A program made the translations under genes and the position numbers. From positions 310,001 to 374,000 of the forward strand of contig NZ_FOCE01000001.1 in the NCBI RefSeq assembly GCF_900110025.1: DNA of 64,000 nt, in the 5' to 3' direction. Origin of the DNA: Gemmobacter aquatilis (GTDB lineage Bacteria > Pseudomonadota > Alphaproteobacteria > Rhodobacterales > Rhodobacteraceae). The notes below the pieces were generated by a model. That model saw nothing but the letters and a program-made list of their open reading frames with translations, did no database searches and was not told the origin of the DNA. Shown one piece after another: positions 30,725-40,030 of the stretch (the stretch's first letter is position 1; each line of letters begins with the position of its first letter).

Positions 30725-31585
30725 ATGGCGATCTACAATCTCGGCTCGATCAATATCGACCATGTGTATCGCGTGCCGCATCTGCCAGCGGCGGGGGAAA
30801 CCCTCTCGGCGCTGGGTTATGCGCAGGGTCTGGGCGGGAAGGGGGCGAACCAGTCGGTCGCCGCCGCCCGCGCCGGGGCCTGCGTGTACCATATCGGCGC
30901 GGTGGGACCGGGCAGCGACGGGGTGCTGGCCGAACTGGCGGGATATGGTGTCGATCTGCGGCATGTCGCGGTGGGGGTGGAGCCGACCGGGCATGCGATC
31001 ATCAATGTCGATCCGGCGGCGGAAAACAGCATCGTCATCTATCCCGGCGCCAATCGGGTTCTGAGCGGTGACATGGCGGGCGCGGCGCTGGCCGGGGCCC
31101 GGGCGGGCGATACGCTGCTGGTGCAGAATGAAACCTCGGCGCAGGTCGAGGCGGCGGCCTTGGCAGCGGCGCGGGGGATGCGGGTGATCTATTCCGCCGC
31201 CCCGTTTGAAATTGCCGCCGTGCGTGCGGTGTTGCCGCAGGTCTCGCTGCTGGTGATGAACGAGGGGGAGGCGGCGCAACTGCGTGCTGCTGAAGGCACG
31301 CTGCCGCCGCTGGATTGCCTGATCACCAAGGGCGCGCAGGGGGCGGAGTGGCTTTCGGCAGGGGCCGAGCCGCTGTTCATGCCCGCGTTCAAGGTGACCC
31401 CGGTTGATACCACCGGCGCGGGCGATACGTTCATCGGCACGCTGGCGGCAGCGCTGGATCTTGGCCTGCCGCGCGAGGCCGCGATGCGCCGCGCCGCCGC
31501 CGCCTCGGCGCTTCAGGTGACGCGGCAGGGGGCGGCGCAGGCGATCCCCACGGCGGCTGAAGTGGACGCATTTCTGCAGCGTTAG
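30725..31585 (+). CDS. PfkB-family carbohydrate kinase, ribokinase-like
   Basis: Phosphorylates a sugar or nucleoside with ATP. N-terminal GSINIDHVYRVPHLPAAGET and GLGGKGANQSVAAARAG (PfkB signature 1), and DTTGAGDTFIGTL with the catalytic Asp (signature 2). 286 aa. It is closest in layout to ribokinase; the substrate is not certain since no ribose transporter is nearby. It follows maeB with GGAGGGGG as ribosome site and ends nine bases before convergent addA. Confidence 0.85.
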   Translation: MAIYNLGSINIDHVYRVPHLPAAGETLSALGYAQGLGGKGANQSVAAARAGACVYHIGAVGPGSDGVLAELAGYGVDLRHVAVGVEPTGHAIINVDPAAENSIVIYPGANRVLSGDMAGAALAGARAGDTLLVQNETSAQVEAAALAAARGMRVIYSAAPFEIAAVRAVLPQVSLLVMNEGEAAQLRAAEGTLPPLDCLITKGAQGAEWLSAGAEPLFMPAFKVTPVDTTGAGDTFIGTLAAALDLGLPREAAMRRAAAASALQVTRQGAAQAIPTAAEVDAFLQR

Positions 31586-31594
31586 AGACTGTTT

Positions 31595-34500
31595 TCAACC
31601 CACCGGCATCAAGGTCGCGGTCTTCGTCCAGAGGATCGCGGTTTCCACCTTTCGCCCCGGATAGATCTGCTGCAAGGCCGCGCGATAGGCGGCCATCTGG
31701 CGCCGCAGCCCTTCGGGCACATCCTCGGGGCGGCTGGGGACAAGGGCGTTGGATTTGTAATCCACCGCCAGAACGCGATCCTCGCGGACGATCAGCCGGT
31801 CAATCGCGCCCGATAGCGGTTGGTTGTCATGGCTGGCGGTGATCGCCACCTCTGCCAGCGCATCCGGCGTGAACAGCGCGGCCAGTTCGGGCGCGCGGAT
31901 CACCCGTTCTGCCTCGGCCAACAAAGCCGGGCGCTGGGCATCGTCGGGGATCAGCGAGGTGGCCAGGGCGGGCCAATGCGTGGGATCATAGGCGGGCAGA
32001 TGCTCCAGCAGGGCGTGCAGCCAGGTGCCGCGCTGCAGGGCACCTGCGCTTTCGCCCTCATGGTCGCCGGGCAGCACCTTGGCGCCGCCAAGATCCGATG
32101 GTTTGATCGGCTGCGGCGGGCGCGGCGCTTCGGGCGCCGGGCGGCGCAGCCAGTCGGGCAGGGGCGGATTGCCCTCGATTTCAGCACTATCAGAGACGGT
32201 TTCACCGCTCGGCCAATCGCCAAAGCCCAGCACAAGCCGCCCCTCCAGCCCGGCCTCTGCCCCGGCCCGTTCGGCCCCGGCGCGGATCAGGTCATACCAG
32301 GCGGGCAGGCGATCCTCGTTTTTTTTGTCGGATTGCGAGCCAAGCGGGCCTGCCGCCGCCACGATCAGCCAGCTTTGTGCCCGCGTCATCGCCACATAGA
32401 GCAGCCGCATGCTTTCGGCCCGCACTTTCTCGCGCCGTTCGCGACGGATCGCGGCGATGGCGGGCGGGCTGTCGGCGGTGGGCGTGCGCCAGATCGCGGT
32501 TTCGCCCATGCGGAACAGCTCGTCCCGGTCCGGCGCTGTGTAATCGGCGGTGTCGGGCAGGATGACGATCGGCGCTTCCAACCCCTTGGAGCCATGCACC
32601 GTCATCACCCGGATCTTCTGGCCCGCGCTGTCCATCTGCCGCTTCACCTGCACCTCGTCGGTTTGCAGCCAGGTGAGAAAGCCGGTCAGGCTGGGCACAT
32701 CGTTGCGCTCGTAAGCCAGCGCCTGCGACAGCAACTCGTCGATCCCGTCCTCGGCCTCGGCGCCCAGACGGGCCAGCAGACGGCGGCGGCCATCATGGCG
32801 GGTCAGCGCGCGTTCGATCAGATCGAAGGGGCGCAGGTAATCGGCCTGATCGCGCAGATCTTGCAGGATGGTCAGGGTGTCCGACGGGCCGCTATCGCGC
32901 AGCGCGGCCCAGAGATAGCCCTTGCGGGGCTGTGCCAGCGCGTAAAGCTGCGCCTCGCTCCACCCGAACAGCGGCGAGCGCAACAGTTCGGCCAGCGCCA
33001 GATCGTCTTCGGGCGTGGCGAGAAAGGCCAGCAGGGCAGTGATGTCCTTCACCGCCATTTCGCCGCCCAGATGCAGCCGGTCTGCCCCGGCAATCGGCAA
33101 GCGGGCGGCTTTGCAGGCGCGGATGATTTCGGAAAACAAGGGCGAGCGGCGGCGCACGAGGATCAGGAAATCCCCTGCATGAACCGGGCGTGGCCCCGTT
33201 TCGCCGGGGATCAGCGTGCCAGCCTCAAGGATCTGCTTGATCCGGGCAGCCACGCGGCGGCCCAGTTCGGCGGCGTGGTGTTCGCCGGTGATCAGGTCAA
33301 CCGGGTCTGTCCAATCCTCGTCCTCGGGGTTGGCCGAGGCGGCGATGGGCGGCCAGATTTCCACCCGGCCCGGCATCGCCTCGCGGAAGGCGATGTGATG
33401 CGAGGCGCCGCCGAGATCGGGGTGCAGATGCGGCGGGAAGGTTTCATCGACCAGCCGCAGGATCGCGGGCGAGGAGCGGAACGAGTGTTCCAGTTCCAGC
33501 GTCTGGAATGGCGCCTCGATGGCCGAAAGCCGGTCGCGGAACACTGCGCGCATCTTGGCGAAGGCGGAGACATCGGCGCCCTGAAACGAATAGATCGACT
33601 GTTTCTGATCGCCGACGACGAAGATCGTCCGCTCCACCTCGCGCGCGCCGGCGCCCGAGGTGAATTCCTGCGCCAGCAGTTCGATCACCCGCCACTGGTC
33701 GGGCGAGGTGTCCTGCGCCTCGTCCACCAGAATATGGTCGATGCCGCCATCCAGCCGGAACAGCACCCATTGCGCCACGGCGGGATCGGTCAGCAGGGCC
33801 TTGGCGCGGGCGATCAGATCGTCGAAATCCAGCGCGCCGCGCAGCATTTTGCGCTGGGTGTACAGCGGCAGGAAGGCGGCGGCGAACGCGTGCAGGGCGG
33901 CACTGCGTTCGGCGGCGATCAGGCCAAGGCGCAGCGGACGGGCGGCCTCGACCCGCAGCCCAAGCGCATCGACCCGGTCTTGCAGCAGGGCGAGTTTCGG
34001 GGCGGTGGCCTTGGTTGCCAGCGCGGCGCCCTTGGCAGTGTAGCTTTTACCCTCGACCTTCGATTCCCCGAACAGCAGCACGCCTTCCAATGCGGCGAGG
34101 GTGGCCAGCGACGGGGCATCCAGCGTGACAGAGGCCATCTTTTGCCCGGCCTTGGCGTCATTGGTCGATCCGCCCAGCAGGATCGCGGCGGTTTCGGCCA
34201 GAAGCTCGGCCTCGCCGCCCAGCAGAACCTGCGCGATCAGGGCATCGCGGGTCAGCATCTCGGGCACGCCGAACAGGGCGCGGCAGGCGGCCGGGGACAG
34301 CGGCGGCGTCAGCGCGGCGGATTGGCGGGCGATTTCGGCGGTCAACTGGCCGAAATCCTCGCCGGTATAAAGCTGCGCCAGTGCGGCCACGGCCCCGGGG
34401 GCCTGACGTTCGGCCATTTCCTCGACGATTTCCTCGCGCAGCAGTTTTGCGGCACGGTCGTCCATTTCGGTGAACTGCGGTGAAACCCCGGCTTCCAGCG

Positions 34501-34903
34501 GAAAGCGGCGCAGCAGGCTGGCGCAGAAGCTGTGAATCGTCTGGATGCGCAACCCGCCCGGGGTTTCAATCGCGCGGGCGAACAGGCGGCGGGCATCGGC
34601 CAGCGTTTCACGGGAAACCCCGCCCTCGATGCCCAGATCCGCCAGCGCGGCGCCCAGATCGGCGTCGGGTTTCATCGCCCATTCGCCCAGACGGCGGAAC
34701 AGGCGGTTCTGCATCTCGGACGCCGCCGCCTTGGTATAGGTCAGGCACAGGATGCGCGCGGGTTCCACCCCGGCCAGCAACAGCCGCGCCACCCGGTCGG
34801 TCAGCACGCGGGTCTTGCCCGAACCGGCATTGGCGGCCAGCCAGGTGGAGGCGCGGGGATGCGCGGCCTGCACCTGCCGTTCGCTGGCGGCGTTGCGGGT
34901 CAT
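31595..34903 (-). CDS. addA: Double-strand break repair helicase AddA
   Basis: UvrD-like 3'-5' helicase-nuclease that with AddB processes double-strand breaks for RecA. Walker A ANAGSGKT at residues 24-31, Walker B VDEAQDTSPDQW, helicase motif VMTVHGSKGLE, and a C-terminal RecB-type nuclease with VLAVDYKSN. 1102 aa. ATG 34903 follows GGAGG and overlaps the addB stop by four bases. Long open frames on the opposite strand are GC-rich shadows. Confidence 0.95.
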   Translation of the reverse strand: MTRNAASERQVQAAHPRASTWLAANAGSGKTRVLTDRVARLLLAGVEPARILCLTYTKAAASEMQNRLFRRLGEWAMKPDADLGAALADLGIEGGVSRETLADARRLFARAIETPGGLRIQTIHSFCASLLRRFPLEAGVSPQFTEMDDRAAKLLREEIVEEMAERQAPGAVAALAQLYTGEDFGQLTAEIARQSAALTPPLSPAACRALFGVPEMLTRDALIAQVLLGGEAELLAETAAILLGGSTNDAKAGQKMASVTLDAPSLATLAALEGVLLFGESKVEGKSYTAKGAALATKATAPKLALLQDRVDALGLRVEAARPLRLGLIAAERSAALHAFAAAFLPLYTQRKMLRGALDFDDLIARAKALLTDPAVAQWVLFRLDGGIDHILVDEAQDTSPDQWRVIELLAQEFTSGAGAREVERTIFVVGDQKQSIYSFQGADVSAFAKMRAVFRDRLSAIEAPFQTLELEHSFRSSPAILRLVDETFPPHLHPDLGGASHHIAFREAMPGRVEIWPPIAASANPEDEDWTDPVDLITGEHHAAELGRRVAARIKQILEAGTLIPGETGPRPVHAGDFLILVRRRSPLFSEIIRACKAARLPIAGADRLHLGGEMAVKDITALLAFLATPEDDLALAELLRSPLFGWSEAQLYALAQPRKGYLWAALRDSGPSDTLTILQDLRDQADYLRPFDLIERALTRHDGRRRLLARLGAEAEDGIDELLSQALAYERNDVPSLTGFLTWLQTDEVQVKRQMDSAGQKIRVMTVHGSKGLEAPIVILPDTADYTAPDRDELFRMGETAIWRTPTADSPPAIAAIRRERREKVRAESMRLLYVAMTRAQSWLIVAAAGPLGSQSDKKNEDRLPAWYDLIRAGAERAGAEAGLEGRLVLGFGDWPSGETVSDSAEIEGNPPLPDWLRRPAPEAPRPPQPIKPSDLGGAKVLPGDHEGESAGALQRGTWLHALLEHLPAYDPTHWPALATSLIPDDAQRPALLAEAERVIRAPELAALFTPDALAEVAITASHDNQPLSGAIDRLIVREDRVLAVDYKSNALVPSRPEDVPEGLRRQMAAYRAALQQIYPGRKVETAILWTKTATLMPVG

Positions 34904-37827
34904 GCCACATCCTCCGGGTTGGCGCGGTCGGTCATTTCCCATTCGCCAAAGCGGGCGAGGTGGTCGTAATCGCCGGGAAAGCGGCTTTCAAACATGGCGC
35001 GGCGGGCGGTGTAGCCGGTCTCAACGCTCAGATAGCGGGTGATCAGGCGGTGCAGATCCTCCCACACCTTGCCGGTGATCGCGGGGGTGATATCGGTCGC
35101 CACGATCTTGGGGGTGGAGCCGAGGCCGACATAGCTGATCCGCGCCACATCGGCCAGGCCAAGCTGCTTGAACCCGCCGCGTTCGGCCATGGCTGCGGCG
35201 AGCAGAAGCTGTTTGTCGAACTGTTGCTGCTGCTTTTCGGTGGGCGGGGTGCCGGTCTTGTAATCGAGGATATGCAGGCTGCCATCGGGCAGCAGGTCGA
35301 TCCGGTCGGGCGTGCCGTAAAGCGCGAAATCCAGCGGGGCGAGCGTCACGCGACCGGTTTCCTCGATCCCCACGGGGGTGCCGCCGTCGATTCCGTCATG
35401 GTCCAGAAAGAAATCTGCCGCCCGATCCAGCCGCGAGAGCCAAAGGGCGCGGGCGGCGGGCCAAGGCACCTCGGCGCCCAGCACCGCCTCGGCAATGGCG
35501 ATCAGCCGGGCGCGGGCTTCGGGGCGCGTTTCGGGGCGGCGGGTTTTCACGAAGGTTTCCAAGATGCTGTGCAGGATCGAGCCGCGCAGCCGCGCATCCG
35601 GGCTGCGATGCAGCGGATCGAGCTTTTTCAGCCGCAGGATATAGCGGGCATAGATGGCATAGGGGTCGCGGATCAGCGTGGCGACGCGGGTCAGCGCCAG
35701 TTCGCGCGGGCGATGCGCCACCGGCGGGCGTGGTGCCGGGCGGGGGGCAGAGGCGGTGCTGGCCTCGGGCCGTTCCAGCGCGTCGGCAAGGGCCAGCCAG
35801 TGCTGGCCCCGTGCGCGCATCTGTGCCAGCGCCGCCGGGCCACCCTTGGCGGTCAACCCGCCCAGCAGGTTGGTCAGCCGGTTGAGCCAACGCGAGGGCA
35901 CGGTTTCCGCCTCGGCATCGCGGTGGGCGCGGGTCAAAACCACCTGCGGCGCACCGATGGCCTGTTGATAGTCATGTGCGGCCAGACCGATGCGGCGTTC
36001 AGGCAGCAAGAGCCCGGCATCCTTGCGCATCTTTCGGTTCAGCCAAGGATCGGGCGGCGGCAGTTGCGGCCAGATCCCATCATTCAGCCCGCCCAGGATC
36101 ACCAGTTCAGCGCCCTGCACCCGCGCCTCCAGCGTGCCCCAGATCATCAGATGCGGATGGCCCAGAACCTCGTCCCGCACCTCGCCCTTGTTCAGGATCG
36201 CCTCGAACAGGTTGCGGTAATCCTGCACGGCCAGCGTGCCGCCCGCCTCTGCCTCGGCGGCCAGATCGGTGACGGCGCCGAGTGCCGCGATCCCGGCCGG
36301 TTTCAGCCAAAGTTCGCCGCTGCCCTCGCCCCATGGGCCGCGTGCCAAGGCTTCGGTGACGGCAAGGTGGTGGCGCAGATGGTCGGCCAGCGGGCGCGGG
36401 CCGAGCGTATCCAGCCCGGCCAGCGTGGCGATGATCCATTCCACCCATGGGCGCGCGGTCTGTTCCTTGCGGCTGTCGGCCCAGATGCGCAGGGCATCAG
36501 GTTCGGGGAAGGGCGGGCCGTATTTGCGCAGCTTCAGTTCCAGATCGCGCGTCAGGTTCAGATGCGGGCCACGGTCCGCAGCGGTGGCGACCAAGGGGTG
36601 TTTGAGCAGGGTCAGCAGCGCCTCGGCGGTCAGCCGCTGCCCCATCAGCCGCGCGACATGCCGCAACAGCCGCCCCGGCGCCGAAAGCGCCAGCGGCTTG
36701 CCGGCGGAATCGTCGGGCAGGATGCCCCAGCGATCCAGCGCCGCCGTGACCTGCCGGGTCAGCCCGCGATCTGGCGTGATCAGCGCGGCGGTGGTGCCCC
36801 GCTCTGCCGCGTCGCGCAGGATCAGCGCGATGGCCAGCGCCTCGTCGCGCGGGCTTTCGGCCTCGATCAGCGTCATGGCCTTTGTCGCTTCGGCCAGATC
36901 GTCCAGCCGCTGGCCTTCGGTCAGCCATTGATCCGTCACCGGCGCGGGGCGCAGCGACAGGGATACCAGCCGGTTGCGTGCCGGGCAGGGGCCGGGGGCA
37001 TCTGTCCATCTGTCGATGTCGGTGGGCACGCGGCCCAGCACATCCATCAGGCGGCGAAAGCGGTACTGCGGATGATCCTCGGCGGTCATCGCATCGCCCA
37101 TCGTGTCCCAGATCGGGGCGGGCAGATCGAAGTCATAGCCGGGCAGCACCAGCGCCCCCTGCGGCAGCGCCGCCACTGCCTGCATGAAGCGCAGCGTCGT
37201 GCCGCGCGAGGCGGTGGAGCCTGCCACGATCACCGGACCCTGCGGCGGATCATTGGCCCAGCGGGTCGCCAGCGCCTCGACCACACGGCGTTGCCGGGCC
37301 TCGGGGTCGGGGGCTTCATCGGTGCCGAAGAACGGGCGCACGATCTGCATGAAGCTTTGCGTCCGTGTCCAATGCGCCGAATGGTTGGAGACATCAAGCG
37401 CCGAGACCGTTTCGGGCGCAACGCCTTCGCCCTGCATCTCGTCCATCAGTGTGGCGAGGCTGTCGGCCAGATCGTAAAGCGCGGTGCGCGGTGCCAGATC
37501 GGGCTGGGCCTCCAGCAGGCGCGATACCAGTTGTGTCAGCTCCAACCTGCGGCGCAGCGGCGGGATGGCGGCGGGGATGCCTTCGATTGCCGCCTCTAGC
37601 CCCAGATCGGTGACGAGGCGGATGCGTGGCAGCAGCGTGGCGCCTTGCGCCAGAAACAGATCGGTGATGCGGCGGCGCATCCGCTGGGTGTTCACGAAAA
37701 GCTGCACCCGCGCCATGGCCTCGGGCGGGTGCCCGGCAAGGCGAAGGCGCAGCCCGCGCACCAGTTCTGCCGGAAAATCGGCGCCGGGTGGCAGGGCGAA
37801 CAGGCGGGGGGGGCCGGTGTCAAACAT
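34900..37827 (-). CDS. addB: Double-strand break repair protein AddB
   Basis: Partner of AddA with a second RecB-type nuclease at the C-terminus (LHILDYKTGTPP; TRVATLIRDPYAIYARYIL is the usual start of the domain). The N-terminal helicase-like part is degenerate, as in alphaproteobacterial AddB: no clear Walker A is visible. 975 aa from ATG 37827 (MFDTGPPRLFALP), which overlaps the murU end by eight bases; the longer opening to 37926 lies within murU. Confidence 0.92.
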   Translation of the reverse strand: MFDTGPPRLFALPPGADFPAELVRGLRLRLAGHPPEAMARVQLFVNTQRMRRRITDLFLAQGATLLPRIRLVTDLGLEAAIEGIPAAIPPLRRRLELTQLVSRLLEAQPDLAPRTALYDLADSLATLMDEMQGEGVAPETVSALDVSNHSAHWTRTQSFMQIVRPFFGTDEAPDPEARQRRVVEALATRWANDPPQGPVIVAGSTASRGTTLRFMQAVAALPQGALVLPGYDFDLPAPIWDTMGDAMTAEDHPQYRFRRLMDVLGRVPTDIDRWTDAPGPCPARNRLVSLSLRPAPVTDQWLTEGQRLDDLAEATKAMTLIEAESPRDEALAIALILRDAAERGTTAALITPDRGLTRQVTAALDRWGILPDDSAGKPLALSAPGRLLRHVARLMGQRLTAEALLTLLKHPLVATAADRGPHLNLTRDLELKLRKYGPPFPEPDALRIWADSRKEQTARPWVEWIIATLAGLDTLGPRPLADHLRHHLAVTEALARGPWGEGSGELWLKPAGIAALGAVTDLAAEAEAGGTLAVQDYRNLFEAILNKGEVRDEVLGHPHLMIWGTLEARVQGAELVILGGLNDGIWPQLPPPDPWLNRKMRKDAGLLLPERRIGLAAHDYQQAIGAPQVVLTRAHRDAEAETVPSRWLNRLTNLLGGLTAKGGPAALAQMRARGQHWLALADALERPEASTASAPRPAPRPPVAHRPRELALTRVATLIRDPYAIYARYILRLKKLDPLHRSPDARLRGSILHSILETFVKTRRPETRPEARARLIAIAEAVLGAEVPWPAARALWLSRLDRAADFFLDHDGIDGGTPVGIEETGRVTLAPLDFALYGTPDRIDLLPDGSLHILDYKTGTPPTEKQQQQFDKQLLLAAAMAERGGFKQLGLADVARISYVGLGSTPKIVATDITPAITGKVWEDLHRLITRYLSVETGYTARRAMFESRFPGDYDHLARFGEWEMTDRANPEDVA

Positions 37828-38512
37828 GGTTGGCCAGCAGGGCTTCGGCCTCGGCAATGCCTTCGGGGCGGCCCACATCGCACCAGCCGCCATTGTGGAC
37901 GATACCGAAGGCGCGGCCTTCGGCAATCGCCAGATCCCAGATCCGGTTCAAAGAGAACACTTGTTCGGAAATATCGTGCAACCGTTCGGTTTTCAGGATC
38001 TGCGCCCCCAGATAAGCCAGACCGGGGGCGCCCTTGGCGCGGGTGATCCGCCCTTGCGCATCCAGCAGAAAGTCGCCCGCACCGCGATAGCCGGTCGCCT
38101 GTGTCGCAGGCAGCAGCAGCAGTAGCGCGTCCATCTGCGCCGGGTTCCAGGCGGCGGCGAGCTGGGCCAGCGCATTGTCGCCCGTCCACACGGCATCGGT
38201 GTTCAGGGTGAACACCGGCCCGTCGCCCAGCAGCGGCAGCGCCCGGCGTAGCCCGCCGCCGGTTTCCAGAATCTCGCCACTTTCATCCGACAGCAGGATG
38301 TCGGGGCTGGCGCGCAGATGGGCGCGCATCTGGTCGGGCAGGTAATGCACATTCGCCACGATGCGGCTCAGCGGCACGCCGCGCGCCTGATCCAGCGCAT
38401 GGTCGATCAGCGCCCGGCCTGCCACCTCGATCAGCGGTTTCGGGCGGCTGGCGGTCAGCGCGCCCATCCGGGTGCCGAGACCGGCCGCGAACAGCATCAG
38501 GGCGTGGGGCAT
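37820..38512 (-). CDS. murU: Nucleotidyltransferase, MurU-like (MurNAc-1-phosphate uridylyltransferase)
   Basis: Nucleotidyltransferase with N-terminal AAGLGTRMGALTASRPKPLIEVAGR and DAVWTGD metal site. 230 aa. Its partner upstream is an AmgK-like kinase; in Pseudomonas this pair converts MurNAc to UDP-MurNAc and bypasses de novo synthesis, so fosfomycin tolerance is the known trait. Here the function is inferred from sequence type and linkage; mannose-1-phosphate guanylyltransferase-like activity is the alternative. Confidence 0.82.
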   Translation of the reverse strand: MPHALMLFAAGLGTRMGALTASRPKPLIEVAGRALIDHALDQARGVPLSRIVANVHYLPDQMRAHLRASPDILLSDESGEILETGGGLRRALPLLGDGPVFTLNTDAVWTGDNALAQLAAAWNPAQMDALLLLLPATQATGYRGAGDFLLDAQGRITRAKGAPGLAYLGAQILKTERLHDISEQVFSLNRIWDLAIAEGRAFGIVHNGGWCDVGRPEGIAEAEALLANHV

Positions 38513-39504
38513 TGTGCGGCGATCCTTGCAAGGCGGTCCGGGGTGGGGGGCGGAAGCAGATCGGCGCAGAGCGTGGCCAGCGGTGCCAGTGCCGGATGCG
38601 CCAGATTGCGCTGCAACTGGCCCCAGACACGCGGCATCAGCCGCAGATAGCCGGGCTTGCCCGCATGGATGCAGAGCCGCGCAAAAATGCCAAGGATGCG
38701 CAAGGCGCGCTGGGCGCCAAGCGCGGCATAGCTGGCGGCAAAGGCCGCGTCGGTTGTGCCGTTTGCGTCGCGGAAGCGGGAGCAGATCGCGGCCTCAATC
38801 TGGGCCGAGACATCGCGGCGCGCATCCTGCAGCAGCGATACGAGATCGTAGGCGGGTTGCCCCATCTGCGCCAGTTGGAAATCCAGCAGACCCACCCGCG
38901 CAAGGCCCGCCCGTTCAGGCAGCCAAAGCAGGTTTTCGGCGTGATAGTCGCGCAGGATCATCACGCGCGGGCCATCGGCATGGCGGGCAAGGCAATCGGT
39001 CAGGCAGGCGATAAAGGGGGTAGTCTCCACCCGCTCGCCGGTGATGCTCCAGCGATACCAATCCAGCGCAAAGGCGGCGGCCTCGGCCCAGTCTGCGGCC
39101 TGCAGATCGGGCAGGGCGGGCGGCGGCGGGGCGGCTTGCAGGCGCAGCAGCACATCGGCGGCGGCCTGATACAGCGGCAGTTCCTGCGCGGGGTCGGCGT
39201 CGATCACCCGTGCATAGACCGCGTCGCCCAGATCCTCCAGCAGCAGAAAGCCGTTGGGCAGATCGCGCGCAAGGATCGCCGGGGCAGACAGGCCGAGGCC
39301 GCGCAGATGGTCGGCAATGGCGATGAAATCGGCGGGGTCGTCGCCTTTTCCGGGCGGGGCATCCATCAGAACAGCGGTTTCATCGCCCCGGTGCAGGCGG
39401 TCATAGCTGCGATCCGAGGCGTCGCCCGACAGGAAGGCGCGCGCAGCGCTGCCCCAGCCCGCGTGGGTGAGGAAGGCCTGCGACAGGTCTTTGCGCATGG
39501 TCAT
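38497..39504 (-). CDS. amgK: Anomeric sugar kinase AmgK (aminoglycoside phosphotransferase family)
   Basis: Kinase of the APH fold, proposed to phosphorylate MurNAc or GlcNAc at C1. VLMDAPPG, the catalytic loop ILRDYHAENLLWL and the metal-binding LLDFQLAQMGQPAYDLVSLLQDARRD are visible. 335 aa from ATG 39504, which overlaps the tsaE stop (ATGA); ATG 39498 is the next choice. It overlaps murU by 16 bases. Fits cell-wall recycling together with mltA. Confidence 0.83.
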   Translation of the reverse strand: MTMRKDLSQAFLTHAGWGSAARAFLSGDASDRSYDRLHRGDETAVLMDAPPGKGDDPADFIAIADHLRGLGLSAPAILARDLPNGFLLLEDLGDAVYARVIDADPAQELPLYQAAADVLLRLQAAPPPPALPDLQAADWAEAAAFALDWYRWSITGERVETTPFIACLTDCLARHADGPRVMILRDYHAENLLWLPERAGLARVGLLDFQLAQMGQPAYDLVSLLQDARRDVSAQIEAAICSRFRDANGTTDAAFAASYAALGAQRALRILGIFARLCIHAGKPGYLRLMPRVWGQLQRNLAHPALAPLATLCADLLPPPTPDRLARIAAQCPTP

Positions 39505-39983
39505 GCGGGCACCTGCCAATCGTGGGCCAGCGCAGTCCGCAGGTCGGGGTGGTGGGGGGCCATGACGCGGGCGCGGCGGCCTTCCCCTTCGGGGGTCAGT
39601 GCCAGATGGATGGCGTCGGGTGGCGTCAGATCGCCAAGCCGGTCGGGCCATTCGACAAGGCAGATCGCGTTTCGAAAGGCGGCCTCCAACCCCAGTTCAA
39701 TCACCTCGTCGGGGTGGCCAAGGCGGTAAAGATCGGCGTGCCACAGATCGCCCGCCGGGTCTTCATAGGTTTGCACCAGCGTGAAGGTGGGCGAGGGCAC
39801 CTCGACTGCCGCACCCAGCCGTGCCCGGATCAGGGCGCGGGCGAGGTGGGTCTTGCCCGCGCCAATCGGGCCGGACAGCAACACGGTGCTGCCGGGGCCC
39901 AGCCGCGCGGCCAGCCACTGGCCCAGCCGTTCGGTGGCGGCATCATCGGGCAGAAAGAACGAGATCGGGGCGGGGGCTTCCAT
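39501..39983 (-). CDS. tsaE: tRNA threonylcarbamoyladenosine synthesis ATPase TsaE
   Basis: P-loop ATPase needed with TsaB and TsaD for t6A37 in tRNA. Walker A SGPIGAGKTH near residue 38, PSPTFTLVQTYE, HADLYRL and the VEWPDRLG motif. 160 aa from ATG 39983. First of the tsaE-amgK-murU-addB-addA chain in which each gene overlaps the next. TsaD is encoded at 50-51 kb. Confidence 0.94.
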   Translation of the reverse strand: MEAPAPISFFLPDDAATERLGQWLAARLGPGSTVLLSGPIGAGKTHLARALIRARLGAAVEVPSPTFTLVQTYEDPAGDLWHADLYRLGHPDEVIELGLEAAFRNAICLVEWPDRLGDLTPPDAIHLALTPEGEGRRARVMAPHHPDLRTALAHDWQVPA

Positions 39984-40030
39984 GGCCGCAGTTTTACCGC
40001 CCCTGCCTGCCGCCGCAAGCCCGCCCGTTG

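Noticed and set aside
28433-31279. A 948-codon open frame antisense to the malic enzyme and kinase genes
   Set aside because: Translation is His/Arg/Gln-rich with no family features, as expected for the antisense of GC-rich genes; the sense genes are unambiguous.
31820-34483. An 887-codon open frame antisense to addA
   Set aside because: Low-complexity Gly/Gln/Arg composition and no start signals; a shadow of the addA reading frame.
34604-34619. Near-parS sequence CGTTTCACGGGAAACC inside addA, also read as VSRET
   Set aside because: Three mismatches, one of which breaks the central CACGTG that ParB needs; kept out of the parS list.
34480-37599. A 1039-codon open frame antisense to addB
   Set aside because: Same shadow composition; addB motifs on the other strand are clear.
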